A DNA stretch of 64,000 nucleotides from Podospora comata (lineage: Eukaryota; Ascomycota; Sordariomycetes; Sordariales; Podosporaceae), in assembly GCA_017354895.1 (NCBI GenBank), contig CP071495.1, positions 3,021,001-3,085,000 of the forward strand, given 5' to 3'. How positions within the stretch are numbered: position 1 is the stretch's first letter; each line of letters begins with the position of its first letter. The notes beneath the pieces were generated by a model. It did no database searches and was not told the DNA's origin. It was given only the letters and a program-made list of their open reading frames with translations. Shown in pieces: positions 11,101 to 21,550 of the stretch. The translations under genes were made by a program, and so were the position numbers.

Positions 11101-11304
11101 CGACCATGCCTGCCAACAATCTTTAAGCAAGAGGCTGCACTCAACTGCATCCCACAGCCCCATCACTGCGCTCGGAAAGACATCCACTCACTCCTATCAC
11201 AACATACCCCGATCACCCACGTCATTAGCCGACTTGCGCTCGCATCGAGTACTTATCTGCACCCCTCAACAATCAAAACCCACGGTTTCACAGCAGTAGT
11301 CACA
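8200..11304. other. 3.1-kb spacer between ATE1 and the Nudix gene
   Basis: No ORF here has a recognisable domain, good splice partners or sustained codon bias. The part nearest the Nudix gene (about 10400-11304) is rich in CACC/CTC pyrimidine runs and probably includes a long leader. It contains short upstream ORFs, for example an ATG at 11106 that ends six codons later. The middle (8300-10300) could hold an unannotated non-coding transcript, but I see no positive evidence for one. Confidence 0.5.
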
Positions 11305-11923
11305 ATGGCCGCCAGCGGGAGCAATCGTCCCATGGAGTCGCGCACCGGGCGTGTTAAGCAGAGTAAGTCGCTTCGGCCAAGTCGTTGGGAAATGCTTGTT
11401 TCAAGGTTCCCACTGCTTATGTGGGCTTGTGTTTTTGGGAGACCTCCAAACGGACGGGTCAAACTGACTTTCTTGCCTCACAGGGTACAACAGTAAAGGC
11501 GAGCGTCTGGTGGCTGGAGTGGTCCCTCTGTCAGCCGACAAGAGCTATGTGCTCATGATTCAGTCTACTCGGCGCAAGGGTTGGGTCCTCCCCAAGGGTG
11601 GCTGGGAGCTGGACGAGGAGTGCACAGAGGCGGCTGCCCGCGAGGCTTGGGAGGAGGCTGGGATCCTGGTGACGATCGACTATGATTTGGGCGACATCGA
11701 AGAGACCAGTCCCCGCAAGAAGAACAGCTCATCCGGCAAATCCAAGCAGAAGGAGGTGGCCCTTTACCGATTTTATGAGGCGACGGTCAACAGCGAGGAG
11801 ATTGAGTGGCCCGAGAAGGAGAAGCGGGAGCGCAAGTGGTTCACGTTTGCCGAAGCCTTTGAGCAACTCAAGGACCGCCCCGAGCTGCAAACCGCCTTGC
11901 AGCGTTCCACCATGAAGAGGTAG
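11305..11923 (+). CDS. Diphosphoinositol-polyphosphate phosphohydrolase (Nudix; Aps1/Ddp1 type)
   Basis: The exons are 11305-11362 and 11484-11923, giving 165 aa. The family removes a phosphate from diphosphoinositol polyphosphates (PP-InsPs) and cleaves diadenosine polyphosphates. The Nudix box runs from GGWELDEE through REAWEEAGI (about residues 60-82) and fits the GX5EX7REUXEEXGU consensus. It is preceded by STRRKGWVLPKGG, typical of the DIPP group. A basic Ser/Lys loop lies after it (about 98-112). The C-terminal EWPEKEKRERKWFTFAEA is also characteristic. The intron (11363-11483, 121 nt) has a GTAAGT donor and joins in phase 1 to rebuild RYNSKGERLVAGVVP. The gene follows an unusually long upstream spacer with short ORFs, so translational control is possible but unproven. 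Confidence 0.9.
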
Positions 11924-12822
11924 TCGCGATGCTTGGCCATATCACAAGGACGACAAAATTGCCGACCCTTGACGTGCCCAGTCGCAAAGCAAAGCGCAAA
12001 GCGGGAACTTGGGAGATAAATGGACTGGGGCTATTTCTAGTTCAGGATCGATCAAGCCGGTGTTGCTTCTTCTGGGAAATCATCTGATATGGCAGATGTT
12101 TCGCCTTCTCTCTTTTGTCTTTTTCCATTTTGGTGTTCTTCCGTGTCCTTTTGTGAAAGGTTATTTGTTTCTTCTCTAGGTCTTATCATGCGAATCTAGC
12201 TCCGGCTGGTTTTGCATATGGCTCTGGGGGGGTTATGCATCTCGGAGTGGTCCTGATAGATCTGCGTGCGCGATTTGTTTTGGGGGGCCTCGGAGTCTCG
12301 TATTTCCTCATGTCAGACGAAAATTGGTGTTTTTGGGTGGCCGATGTTCTCTTTCATTTCATCTTGCGAGTTTTGCTTGGTAAAAAGCATCTGGACATAT
12401 GGGATACAAAAACCAGGAACAATGGGTTGGCATTTTGATATTCTGGGGATGATGGTTGCATTTCTGACCCCTACATATTTTAGAGGAGACCGTGGGGAAG
12501 ACGTGGTTTTACACAAAAATGACGAGACGGGGCAATACATGTATCCTCGTCTCTTTCTTTGGCGGGCATTGTCTATTTTGCATCTAGCATATCACCTAGA
12601 AATCACCTCTGGACTGTCACCAGTGCCAGACAGCACTTTGACCAGTGCTCCTTCCCAAAGAGAATTTGGTATGGACCTGACCTGACGTTCCTTCCTTGGC
12701 ACACAGCAATCAAGTGCAAAAGGGAAAGTGCCAGTCTACCTAACTTTTGAACTAACGTACCACTCACTCCTCAATCTTTTCCAGAGAGATGCTGCTGCCT
12801 AACGCTTCCCACATGGCTTGCC
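11924..12822. other. Intergenic region
   Basis: It holds the 3' region of the Nudix gene (T-rich from about 12060) and the promoter of the next gene. ORFs inside (for example 12266-12685) are AT-rich, lack domain signals and overlap one another in several frames. I see no gene. Confidence 0.55.
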
Positions 12823-14307
12823 ATGGACGATCTCCAGACAACCGAGTTTGACATTGGAAGCATTGAGGTTGCTACCATAAATTCCGACCTATCGATTGTT
12901 CTCACCAGCTCCTGCGTGCTCTCCTTACCTGCAATCTGGGACCACGTTCCAGACGCCATCGAGCTATATAAAGCCTCCTCTGAAGCAATTATCTGGATAG
13001 CCAAGGCAGGTGGTGATTGTCGGGTGGAATTCTCAACACTGTTGAACGGCGAACCCCTTGATGTTGCAGGCCTAGACCCTGACGCTGAAGTCACAATCTC
13101 TCACTTGGCCGCCGGGTGCGGAGTAAGACCACCTACATTCCTGTCTTGTCGTCTTGTATTTGTTGCTGACATGCCTTAGATCTGGCTGGAGCTCGGTCTT
13201 GATCTTCGACTGAAACACGCGACGCATCCTGAGCTTGAACATAGCAATCCTGAGGCTGTCTACTTTCTACACCACCCAGACCTGTCCTCCAGTCTGATCG
13301 CACCGCCCGAACTGCCATTTGCCAGCTTTCAAGAGTTGAAAGTAGATATCCATTACCACATCAATATGTCATACTCAACAGACGATCAAACCGAGGCCAC
13401 AGAAACGACTGGGTTGCCCTTGGAGGACAGATTGGAGGAAGCCATGACACTGCTGGACATTGGGCTTCAGAAGCTGATCGGAGTCAAGAAAAGCATACCG
13501 GGGGTGAAGGTCACAAAATCCAACAATGATTTGCCTTCATTAATTGGAATTGCCCCAGCCGTATGGAACATTCCATACTTACAGGTGAGACTCTTACATC
13601 GCAATCGGTATCCCAGTGACAGCAACTAACAACTGGCATAGTCAATGACAGTACACGCGCAAATGATCCCTTCTCTGGCAAGAAGTATCGTCCGGCTGAA
13701 ACACTCCCAGTCACCCAGTCTTCGGAGAAAGGTTGAGGGGTTGATGCCAGGCGATATTGACCCAGAGATATGGGATGTCGATGACGAAATCGAGGACGAA
13801 ATCCGCAAACGCCTTTGGCTTCGGTGCCAGACGGGTATTCGGTCGGATCCGATCCAAAGAATCAGCACATCTCAGACAAACGCAGATGACAATAGGCAGG
13901 AGGAAGCTCCCCAGAGACTCCTTGGTGGACCAAAGTCTGCGGAGGAGAGATGTGGTCCTCATGAATGCGGAGAGGCCATCATCAACCCTCTCCATTACGC
14001 TTCCACAGCGAACCAACTCGCACACTATTGCGACATTCCAGAAGGCATTTACGACGACGATAACGACTATGATGAGGGATACGATGCTCATGACAGCCCC
14101 TCAGAGACCGATTCATTTTCACCTTACTCTTCCTCCGACATTGGAGCCCTTCCTTCAGACGACTGGCAAGGCAGTTCCGAAGCTGAGTACTTCTACACAG
14201 ATGGACAAGGAAATGTGGTCACCCTCCAGCAGGATAGTGATTCTACAGAACCAGAGGCCGTAGGATGGGATCGCAGCTCGAGTATTGACACCATGGACTT
14301 TGAATAA
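12823..14307 (+). CDS. Hypothetical fungal protein, acidic C-terminus, three exons
   Basis: The exons are 12823-13122, 13180-13584 and 13642-14307, giving 456 aa. Both introns are 57 nt with good signals (GTAAGA...TTGCTGAC...TTAG and GTGAGA...CTAAC...ATAG), and the phases agree, so this is a real gene. The protein begins with MDDLQTTEFDIGSIEVATIN. It has a hydrophobic region with CVLSLPAIWDHVPDAIELY, and the middle carries LQKLIGVKKSIPGVKV. Exon 3 encodes SLARSIVRLKHSQSPSLRRK, then an acidic block (DVDDEIEDEIRKR) and a long Asp/Ser/Tyr-rich tail with DDDNDYDEGYDAHD that is probably disordered. There is no signal peptide or obvious transmembrane span. I do not recognise the family and propose no function. 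Confidence 0.75.
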
Positions 14308-14816
14308 TGCTCAGACGACGAACACACGACAAGGGACTGTGAAGAGGAAAGTTGAAGATGTGTTATATGTACCACGAATCATGATGCCAGGTCGGTCAAA
14401 ATGACAGAACCCGGCTCTTCAAAGCCGCCACAACCTAGACACCGACCAGACCATCGCCATAGAGCTGTACCTGCCCATCAGCAGCTCACAACGACATCCC
14501 AAACCAGGGTGAGCCGACCAAGCCGCGACCGCACGTTCTTGTCCAAGCGCCCAAAACGATGATGCATCGAAATATCCCCTTTCCGGACCGAAATTCTTGC
14601 CCAACCCCTGGGGCCTAACGTACGGTTCCTGGGCCTTTCACCCATGTATCCATGCCTAGGCAGAATTCGCCCACTTTCCAGCCCTTCAGACCTTTCAGCG
14701 TCCACGACGTTCTGGATGGATAGCCTGGTTTATAGCATCGATTGCCAAGTCAAAATCGTCTTCTCCCTCCCTTTTGATGGAATGCGGTTTCCCAAGCGTC
14801 ACGGTGCGCCCCAAAT
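14308..14816. other. Convergent intergenic region
   Basis: This is the 3' flank of the hypothetical gene and of the membrane microprotein. I see no gene or structured element. Confidence 0.55.
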
Positions 14817-15050
14817 TTATTTCTTGGCGCCACCACCCTTCTCAGCCTGCTTCTTCTTTTTCTTGTCCTCCTTTGCCTTCTTCTGTTCGGGCTTCATGGT
14901 GGCGTAGTGGATGTACCAGATGAGGACGCACTGGAGGATGATAGTGACGAGAACGATGAGAAGGATGGTGAAGAGGATGGGCTGGTCGTTGAGGACGGCG
15001 ACGGCTTCTGGCGTGGCGCCAATGCTGGAGAACCAATCGAATTGACCCAT
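14817..15050 (-). CDS. Single-pass membrane microprotein with lysine-rich tail
   Basis: The 77-aa protein has a short N-terminal segment (MGQFDWFSSIGATPEAVAVL), one strong transmembrane helix of about 24 residues (about 26-49, rich in Ile/Leu/Val, ending CVLIWYIHYA) and a highly charged tail of Lys/Glu with KKKKKQAEKGGGAKK. By the positive-inside rule the Lys tail should face the cytosol or the mitochondrial matrix side. A clean hydrophobic/charged layout, a plausible start context and a fully used frame argue for a real gene despite its size. I do not recognise a family. It could be a small ER or mitochondrial membrane subunit. Confidence 0.65.
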   Translation of the reverse strand: MGQFDWFSSIGATPEAVAVLNDQPILFTILLIVLVTIILQCVLIWYIHYATMKPEQKKAKEDKKKKKQAEKGGGAKK

Positions 15051-16160
15051 TTTGATTATGTGTTGTGGTTATATAAATGGTATGTGGTGGCGCGTAAATG
15101 GAATATGCTATCGGGGGATATCGCAAAGATGACTTGATGTCTCGGATGGATGAAGAAGGTAGTGTGATTAAAGAGGCGCTGCCTGCTCGCCGGAATAGAA
15201 TAATTAAATGTACAGGGCAAAAATGAACGTGTTGAAGATTATGGGTTTGAAGGTGAGAATATCTCACGATGTTTTTGGAGGAGGAGAGGAGGCAAAAAAG
15301 AAAGGATGGGCGCGTGGAGTGGGTGAGTGGGCAAGGGGGAAGATTATAGGATAAAACCTCAGACGTCACAATCAAAAAGCGGTGCAATTGGTTTAAAAGG
15401 GCGACGTTCTCGGCGGATGGCCACATGGTCTTCAGTAGGCGGCAAAAAGGGGGCTTGGGGGGTCGTTTCAGGTCTGCGACAGAGCGAAGAAAGTCGCACG
15501 ATGGGGGGATGGGGGATTAGGTAAGCTTGGTTGGGGGGTGGTGATTGGTTAGTGGGGGGAGCATCGTGGATGGTGTTTTGGGTTGGGCCGTGCTGATGGG
15601 TGGTGGATGGGCGCACTGTTGGGAATGTGAGGAACGGGAGATCTTCTTCTGTAGGTGTTTTATGAGATCGTTTTGGAGGTTGATGAATGGGAAGGGAAGA
15701 TGAGTGCAAAGGGGGATCACATGACCCGACACGTGATGACCCCAGATCTCGGATCTGCCAAGAATTTGGACACTGTTTAAGCCTGAAAAGTTGGGAATGA
15801 ACAAAACCCCCGGCTTGTCCCGCTCGTTGCAAAAGGTGGGATGTTCGAAAACGCCCGGACCAATTTCCAATTGGAAAGAAGCTTGGACCCAAAAAAATTG
15901 TTGGACGTTCGGTTGCTCGTTCGTCTGTTTCGAGAGGTGTGTGAGTGAGCTTCTTCCCGGCCGATAATTTCAAGACTTTTTCTAAATGGTCGGCAGTTGA
16001 ACCTTTTCGGGTGTAATTAAAAAGGGGGAACCTACAGACGACGCCAGAGTTACAGTAGCGACCGCCGAAGCTCTCTCCCTCCGGGGACAGCGACATCCTT
16101 TCCCACCCCGCCGTAAACCACCCCCCCGCCGCGGGACATACACATATAACGACGGAAGCT
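15051..16160. other. Divergent promoter region (microprotein and uS5m)
   Basis: It separates the 5' ends of two divergent genes. A long minus-strand frame crossing it has no domain and runs into the antisense of uS5m, so I do not call it. The CACGTG-type E-box core cacgtg occurs near 15730 (acacgtga). I see no gene. Confidence 0.5.
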
Positions 16161-17795
16161 ATGAGTGTGGCAGCTCGCCCAGCAGCCAGGAGGCTCGCCT
16201 CCTCGGTTGGCTTCCTCTCGACGACAGCCCCGACGACAACCACTTCCACAACCTCGTCCTCGTCCTCTCGAACACCACCACAGTCCCGCCCCTTCTCCTC
16301 CACCCCCGCCCCCCAAGCCCGCAAGCACCGCTTCCGCAGCATCACCGCTCACGAAATGGGCCTCATCAAAAATAACCCCGCCGCCGTCCCAGACGAGGAA
16401 ATAGAAAAGCTCCGCGCCAAGTCCCGATTCCGCCCCCTCACCTCCCGCGACCTGGGCGTGCCCGAAAAACGCGACCCCCTGGCCTCCCAGGAGAGCCTCG
16501 ACGAGTTCACGGCGGAAACCTTCACAAAGTACACCCCCGCCGAAAAAGCCGAGCTCGCCAGGATGTACACCCCCGAGCAAATCGCCGCCCTCGAGGCCGG
16601 CGAAGCGACCATCAACCCGAGGGATCTCACCATTCAGGGGAGGCTGAGAACCGACATCTACCGCATGCCGTATATTGACGACTTTGCCGAGCACCAGCCC
16701 ATTATCGACAAGCGCCCCCCCGCCTCCCGCAGCAGGAAGATCTCCCCCCCCGACCCGAACGCGAGGTTCATGAACACGGATGAGTTTGTGAGTGATTTGA
16801 TCCAGTGGGCGGACAAGTTTCGTGTTGGGGAGCCGACGGGGACGTTGAGGAGACTGGAGGACTTTGTTCCGGAGGAGTGGAAAAAGGTCAAGGAGGGACA
16901 GTGGCCTGGGGAGGTGAGGGATGATGCTCACAAGGAATTTAAAAAGTATCTGCAGGAGGAGATCAACAAGGCGGCCAAGCAGCAGGAGAATGGGGGGGTT
17001 GTGAGCGGCGGGCCGACGGATGCGGATGTGCTGAGTTATATCATTGAGCGGTCGGTCATGACGGACAAGAATATCCAGACTCAAAGCTCGCTCGCGCTGG
17101 CGTTGCCGGATAAGGTGCCTGGTGTGGCGGGGTTGTACAAGGCGGCGGTTGACCCGGCGGATGAGGGGTTGGACGAGACGGGTATATACCAGGATTTGAA
17201 GAGGAGGAGCGGGATGAGCGTGCAGGAGATTCTGGCGCTGCAGTGCAAGACGTTGGTGGTGAATTATGTGAGCAACCAGACGAGGATGGGCAAGATTCAG
17301 AGCACGGTCACGATTGTGGTTGCGGGCAACGGGGACGGGTGGGTGGGGTTGGGGTATGCGAAGAGCCAGGAGCCGATGGTGGCGGCCACGAAGGCGAGGT
17401 TGGACGCCATCAGCAAGATGAGGCCGGTGAGGAGGTATGAGAATAGGACGATTTTTGGGGACGTGGAGGCCAAGGTTTCGGGGACGGTGGTGAAGTTGTT
17501 TGCTAGGCCGCCTGGTATTTTTTTCCCCTTTGATCCTCGGAGTTGCGGTGATGCTGACGAGAAGAAAAAAACAGGGTTCGGTCTGAGAGTCCAGCACCGC
17601 ATTTTCGAAATCTGCCGCGCGGCGGGCATCTATGATCTGTCGGCTCGCGTCCCCCGGTCTCGCAACCCGATGAACACGGTCAAGGCCACGTTTGAGGCGC
17701 TGTTTAACCAAAAGGACCCCGAGGAGATCGCCATGGGACGGGGGAGGAAGCTGGTGGATGTGAGAAAGGTGTATTATGGCGGTGCTACTCAGTAA
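16161..17795 (+). CDS. MRPS5: Mitochondrial small-subunit ribosomal protein uS5m (MRPS5)
   Basis: The exons are 16161-17514 and 17575-17795, giving 524 aa. It is a structural protein of the mitoribosomal small subunit near the mRNA entry and decoding region. Residues 1-55 form an Arg/Ser/Thr-rich presequence ending in RPFSSTPAPQ. A long fungal N-terminal extension follows. The S5 N-terminal double-stranded-RNA-binding domain begins near residue 367 (VNYVSNQTRMGKIQSTVT, then VVAGNGDGWVGLGYAKS). The C-terminal domain contains FGLRVQHRIFEICRAAGIYD and SRNPMNTVKATFEALF. The 60-nt intron at 17515-17574 has GTATTT, GCTGAC and ACAG signals. It has no stop in frame, so an unspliced reading adds 20 residues (rich in Phe, Pro and Lys) inside the conserved PPG/FGLRV junction. 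I prefer the spliced form because PPGFGLRVQHR is continuous in the family. Confidence 0.92.
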   Translation: MSVAARPAARRLASSVGFLSTTAPTTTTSTTSSSSSRTPPQSRPFSSTPAPQARKHRFRSITAHEMGLIKNNPAAVPDEEIEKLRAKSRFRPLTSRDLGVPEKRDPLASQESLDEFTAETFTKYTPAEKAELARMYTPEQIAALEAGEATINPRDLTIQGRLRTDIYRMPYIDDFAEHQPIIDKRPPASRSRKISPPDPNARFMNTDEFVSDLIQWADKFRVGEPTGTLRRLEDFVPEEWKKVKEGQWPGEVRDDAHKEFKKYLQEEINKAAKQQENGGVVSGGPTDADVLSYIIERSVMTDKNIQTQSSLALALPDKVPGVAGLYKAAVDPADEGLDETGIYQDLKRRSGMSVQEILALQCKTLVVNYVSNQTRMGKIQSTVTIVVAGNGDGWVGLGYAKSQEPMVAATKARLDAISKMRPVRRYENRTIFGDVEAKVSGTVVKLFARPPGIFFPFDPRSCGDADEKKKTGFGLRVQHRIFEICRAAGIYDLSARVPRSRNPMNTVKATFEALFNQKDPEEIAMGRGRKLVDVRKVYYGGATQ

Positions 17796-18028
17796 ATCTT
17801 GAAACAAAACTTCTCCTGTGCATATAAAAGAACTTTAGAGGGGGGGTTGGTAGTGTGTAAGAAAAGGATGGTAGACATTGTACAATTGTATAAAAACATG
17901 TTTGATTCAAGTAAAGGAAATGTAAAAAGAAGGGTGGTGTGAAGCGGTTGTTGTATTGGGTATCATATCTTTTGCTTTCCTTGCTCATATCTTTCCTCCT
18001 GTGATTTGTTATGTCTATATGAGTTTTC

Positions 18029-18068
18029 TCACTCATCATCATCATCATCATAGTGATCCCCCTCCTGA

Positions 18069-18102
<34 letters not shown>

Positions 18103-18458
18103 GCTGATCACCCCCACCGCCCCAGCCCATCTCCTGCTGCAGAACAATGCTGTAGACACTTGCTTTTAGGAGGGTGAACACCAACGAGGTCTTGCGCTCG
18201 AGCTCGCGGAGGCCGTCGAGGATTTCGACTGTGGGGTTGGAGGCTAGGGTGTCGAGGAGGGAGGCGAGCTGTGGGGTGGAGAGGGGTGTTAGATTTTGAC
18301 GATGATGCTGGTGAAAGGAAAACGAAAGGAGGGAAGGGACAAACCTTTTTCATGTTATCTGCCAACCGCTCATATTCCTCGAGGACTTCTTGCTCTGTTG
18401 GGGTGAGTTCTGGGGGGGAGCCGGGGTGGAGGGCGGAGGTGGGGCGGGGGATGTCCAT
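18029..18458 (-). CDS. DAD3: DASH complex subunit DAD3 with polyQ/polyD tail
   Basis: The exons are 18345-18458 and 18029-18268, giving 117 aa. DAD3 is a subunit of the DASH/Dam1 ring that couples kinetochores to spindle microtubules. The conserved core runs from LTPTEQEVLEEYERLADNMK across the splice junction to LASLLDTLASNP, then DGLRELERKTSLVFTLLKAS and VYSIVLQQE. The 76-nt intron (18269-18344) has a weak GTTTGT donor, but phase and family continuity require it. After the core there is a non-conserved tail: GWGGGGD, 12 Gln, HQEGDHY and five Asp before the final Glu. The Gln run comes from a (CAA)11 microsatellite and is probably length-variable between strains. Confidence 0.92.
18071..18103 (-). 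repeat. (CAA)11 microsatellite coding polyglutamine in DAD3
   Basis: Eleven pure TTG triplets on the + strand equal CAA on the coding strand, flanked by one CAG. A second tract of ATC/GAT triplets at about 18035-18049 encodes the polyaspartate. Confidence 0.95.
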
Positions 18459-18941
18459 TCTGCTTGCTTTGTAATTTCTGAGTTGGGTAGGTGTGTGGTT
18501 GTGAAGGTGAAGACAAGTGGTAAGTAGTGAGAATATTGTCGTGAGTTGATGAGATATGGCGGTCGTAATAATTGAGAATGAGAGAAGTGACGCGCGTGGG
18601 GTCAAGCTTGAGAGGTGTGAGGTGAGGTTGGTGTAATTAAGTGGGGTGAGGGGTGTGTTCAATACGGTTATTTACAGCTTTATGTGGGATGGGCCGTATA
18701 GTAAGTTGTTTCAGGGGGTTTGTTGACCATGTCTTTTCACGTTGACTTCCATCAAGATGGTGTTAAAGAGACCGGTTCAGAATCATTGAGCTGAGTTCAT
18801 AAGTAAGAAACTGCCTCTATCAAAGAATAGCGATACACCCCCCGGATCCGAGGGCGATGAAAATGCGACAAACAAAACCCAAACACAAAAGAAAGCCTAT
18901 CCACCATATAGTCTTCCAAATCCAACCTCCGTCGGACGATG
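18459..18941. other. Intergenic region (DAD3 promoter and 3' flank of next gene)
   Basis: Short ORFs upstream of DAD3 are in frame with it (from 18662) but encode a hydrophobic Thr/Ser-rich stretch unlike DAD3, so I treat them as leader. I see no gene. Confidence 0.55.
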
Positions 18942-19163
18942 TCATTTCTTCTTCATATCCTTCCCCTTACTCTTATCACCGCCACCCTTCTTGTTCCCAC
19001 CACCACCCTTCCCCTTGGTGCCATCCTTAAGCGGATCACTCCACGTCTCATCACTTCCCCAAGCTGTCATGCTGGCCCCTTGGCTAGAGTAATACGCCGC
19101 GTCCGCAGCCGTGAAGGCGTCGTCTTCTTCTCCTCTGCTGTTTGTGTTATCGCCGAATGACAT
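18942..19163 (-). CDS. Small hypothetical Gly/Lys-rich protein
   Basis: The 73-aa product begins MSFGDNTNSRGEEDDAFTAA. The middle contains YYSSQGASMTAWGSDETWSD and the tail is basic and Gly-rich (GKGGGGNKKGGGDKSKGKD, then KKK). No transmembrane segment or signal is visible. Codon use and a complete frame starting right after a plausible leader make it likely real. The family is not recognised. A further 5' exon cannot be excluded. Confidence 0.45.
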   Translation of the reverse strand: MSFGDNTNSRGEEDDAFTAADAAYYSSQGASMTAWGSDETWSDPLKDGTKGKGGGGNKKGGGDKSKGKDMKKK

Positions 19164-20502
19164 CTTTTGTACTTTTGCTTGCTGTCGGAGGCGGCGTTGT
19201 TGACGATTCGTCTCTCAAAACTAAACCAATTGTGAGCTGGTGATATAACAACATTGTAAATGGGTAAGTAAAAGTGTTTGCTTGCCTATATCTTGCAACA
19301 AGATCATGGACAGAACAAAGAGCCGGGCTGCCAACCTTTTCTCTCCTTCTGATAAGAAGCGAAAATCCCACAGTGGCCTTCCCTCCTGCCAGAATATTTT
19401 GGTCAATTTGAGGCTACCTACGCCCAGCTAGCAAGACTCGCCATTCGTGCCATTAGGTCAAAAGAAAAGAAATAGTAGACGAGCGCTGACTGCGAGCTTG
19501 TGAAGCCAGGCTAATAGATCCTCTAGCGTTGCAAATATCTCACCATTTCCCCCTCACTTGTATACCATTCAACCCCTCATCAGCCACCACCAGCCGCTTG
19601 GTGATACCCTCAGTCCTCTACACAAACCGGTGATGACATACCCCCGTGGTTCTTTCCCATGATGTCCCTCCCAGAACCCGGAGTACTCTCCGTCACCATC
19701 GCAGCCAGTCAAACAGAGTCCTTTCTTGTGTCACGAGCTTGTCCAAGGAGTGTTAACCCTCTAGATAAGCGTCGGTGATGTGTGTGTCGGTCATGGGTTT
19801 CCTCCCCTGTACTCTGAAATTGCAACAGTTGATGGCTTGCAAGAAAAGCAATAGGAATGTTCCGGAGGCTAAGAGAAAAGTTGCTGTTGAAGAGAATAGA
19901 CCGCGAGGTGAGAGGACGGACAGCCCGGCATAGTCGGGAGCCTCAGCTGAAAGGGCATGCACTTGTACAACTCTAGATGGGACGCATGACCTGCCTCCCG
20001 AACGCCATTGATGTATCAGCATCACCTGACAGCCATATTCCTGGAATGGCTCTTCGGGAACTGGCGATTAGTGATCCATGCCATTTTCTTTCCCATGAAT
20101 CTTTCGGGCGCATTGCAAACATCCATGGTCGCAAAGCCGTTTACGGTATTCCCTGTCTAAGAAATTTGCAGCTGAGACACACCACTCGGGCTTCAAGAGT
20201 CACCAGACCGATCAAAAAACATTTACCCAAAACAGGGAAAAACTTGCGTGTATATGCGTCAGTAGAAAAGTAGCTTCAATTCGCCAAGAGAGCCTTGAAC
20301 AGCCCTCGAAATACCTAACCAGATTGCTCTGCTGCCTATGAGATCGAACGGTGGGTCCAATGATTCGGCTAATGCTGATGCTTGTTTATCCCAGGTAACC
20401 AGTTCGTAGCTTCGCCCTTCCATACCGGACGTCAGCTATCCCTGTGGTCTATGTCTGACGCAAGACGCGCTGAAGTGTCGTTTCGTCGCCGGCTTCACAG
20501 AC
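19164..20502. other. Intergenic region, 1.3 kb
   Basis: It holds the 5' flank of the small protein and the 3' flank of SBA1. Only short overlapping ORFs occur. I see no gene, tRNA or repeat. Confidence 0.55.
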
Positions 20503-21550
20503 TTAAGCAACCTCCTTGCCGTCGTCCGCCTTGGGGGCGTCCTTCTTGGCGGCCTCCTCCTCTTCACCCTCGAGAGGAGGCATGTCGTCGTCCGATTCCT
20601 CCTCGTCATCGCCCTCGGGCATACCAGCCCCAGCACCGAGCTTGGAGAAATCGATGCCACCGAAGTCGCCGCCAGCGCCACCTGCGAAACAATAAGTCAG
20701 CAAAATGATCATGGCCCAAGAAGTCAAAGAGCCAAGGATCCGATGGTAGAGTCGGATCAAGCCTGTCGTGTCTCGTATCCGGTTTTCCATCCGACCGCGC
20801 AATGTATTCGGCCAAGTTACGTACCCATGCCAGGCATGCCACCTATCAGACACAGTGTGTTTAGCATACGCTGCAACAAGGTGTTTTGTCAGGAGTTTAG
20901 GAAGTTACTCACCCATGCCACCAAATTGCGAGAAGTCCTCCTCCTCAGCCTCGTTCTGCTCGTCCTCATCAACCCACTTGTCGAAGTCGGTCTTGAGGAA
21001 GTGCATCTTTTTAGACTCCTTGAGCAGGCGAGGCCAGTACTCCTCGGTCAGCTCCTTCTTGCGCAGCTTCATCTCAACGTCGCGAGCCGTGTGGTTGATC
21101 TTGCTCGCGGTAGGGTCGATCTCGGCGTAGAACTCGAGCTCGACATGGTAGGTCTTCTTGAGGGTGTCGGAGTGACCGGTGAATGTGAGACCGGTGGGCT
21201 TCACGTCCAGCTTGATATTGGACGCTGGCACATCGGGGACGTTGATGGTGAGGTAGATAAAGTTCTTCTCGGGGTCGGCGTTGGAGGAGCGCTGCGCCCA
21301 GAGGACTGCAGATGGCGAGACATGGTCAGCCTTGTCAATTTTTGAGAGGGTTTGGATTGCGGTGAACAGGAAGGGCAGCAGTTCGCCAGACCTCAGCTGT
21401 CGCGAACCACGACCCGGGGAGGCGGAGACCGGGGGGCGTCGTTGAGCTACCAGGCCAGTGTGTTCGGTCTACCCTTTTGAAGGATTCTGCCATGGTGAGA
21501 AACAAAACTCGGATCAGCTACTTACCCTCAGGTGTTACGGTGCTGGCCAT
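20503..21550 (-). CDS. SBA1: HSP90 co-chaperone p23 / SBA1, four exons including an 18-nt micro-exon
   Basis: The exons are 21526-21550, 20913-21305, 20825-20842 and 20503-20681, giving 204 aa. p23 binds the N-domain of ATP-bound HSP90 and slows its ATPase. The CS domain covers about residues 7-110: VLWAQRSSNADPEKNFIYLT at the start, then LTFTGHSDTLKKTYHVELEF, and the signature region KELTEEYWPRLLKESKKMHF followed by LKTDFDKWVDEDE. The C-terminus is acidic and Gly-rich (FSQFGGMGGMPGMGGAGGDF, then a Glu/Asp run). Introns are 220, 70 and 143 nt. The third exon is only 18 nt and encodes GGMPGM in the flexible Gly/Met linker; skipping it would keep the frame. Confidence 0.92.

Noticed and set aside
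15359-16345. 328-codon minus-strand ORF in the uS5m promoter and 5' end
   Set aside because: It crosses the divergent promoter and the antisense of the uS5m presequence; the sequence is low-complexity without family motifs.
16050-17807. 585-codon minus-strand ORF antisense to uS5m
   Set aside because: It mirrors uS5m codon composition (C/G-rich third positions rarely give antisense stops), has no domain, and is Arg/His/Pro-rich like other shadow frames.
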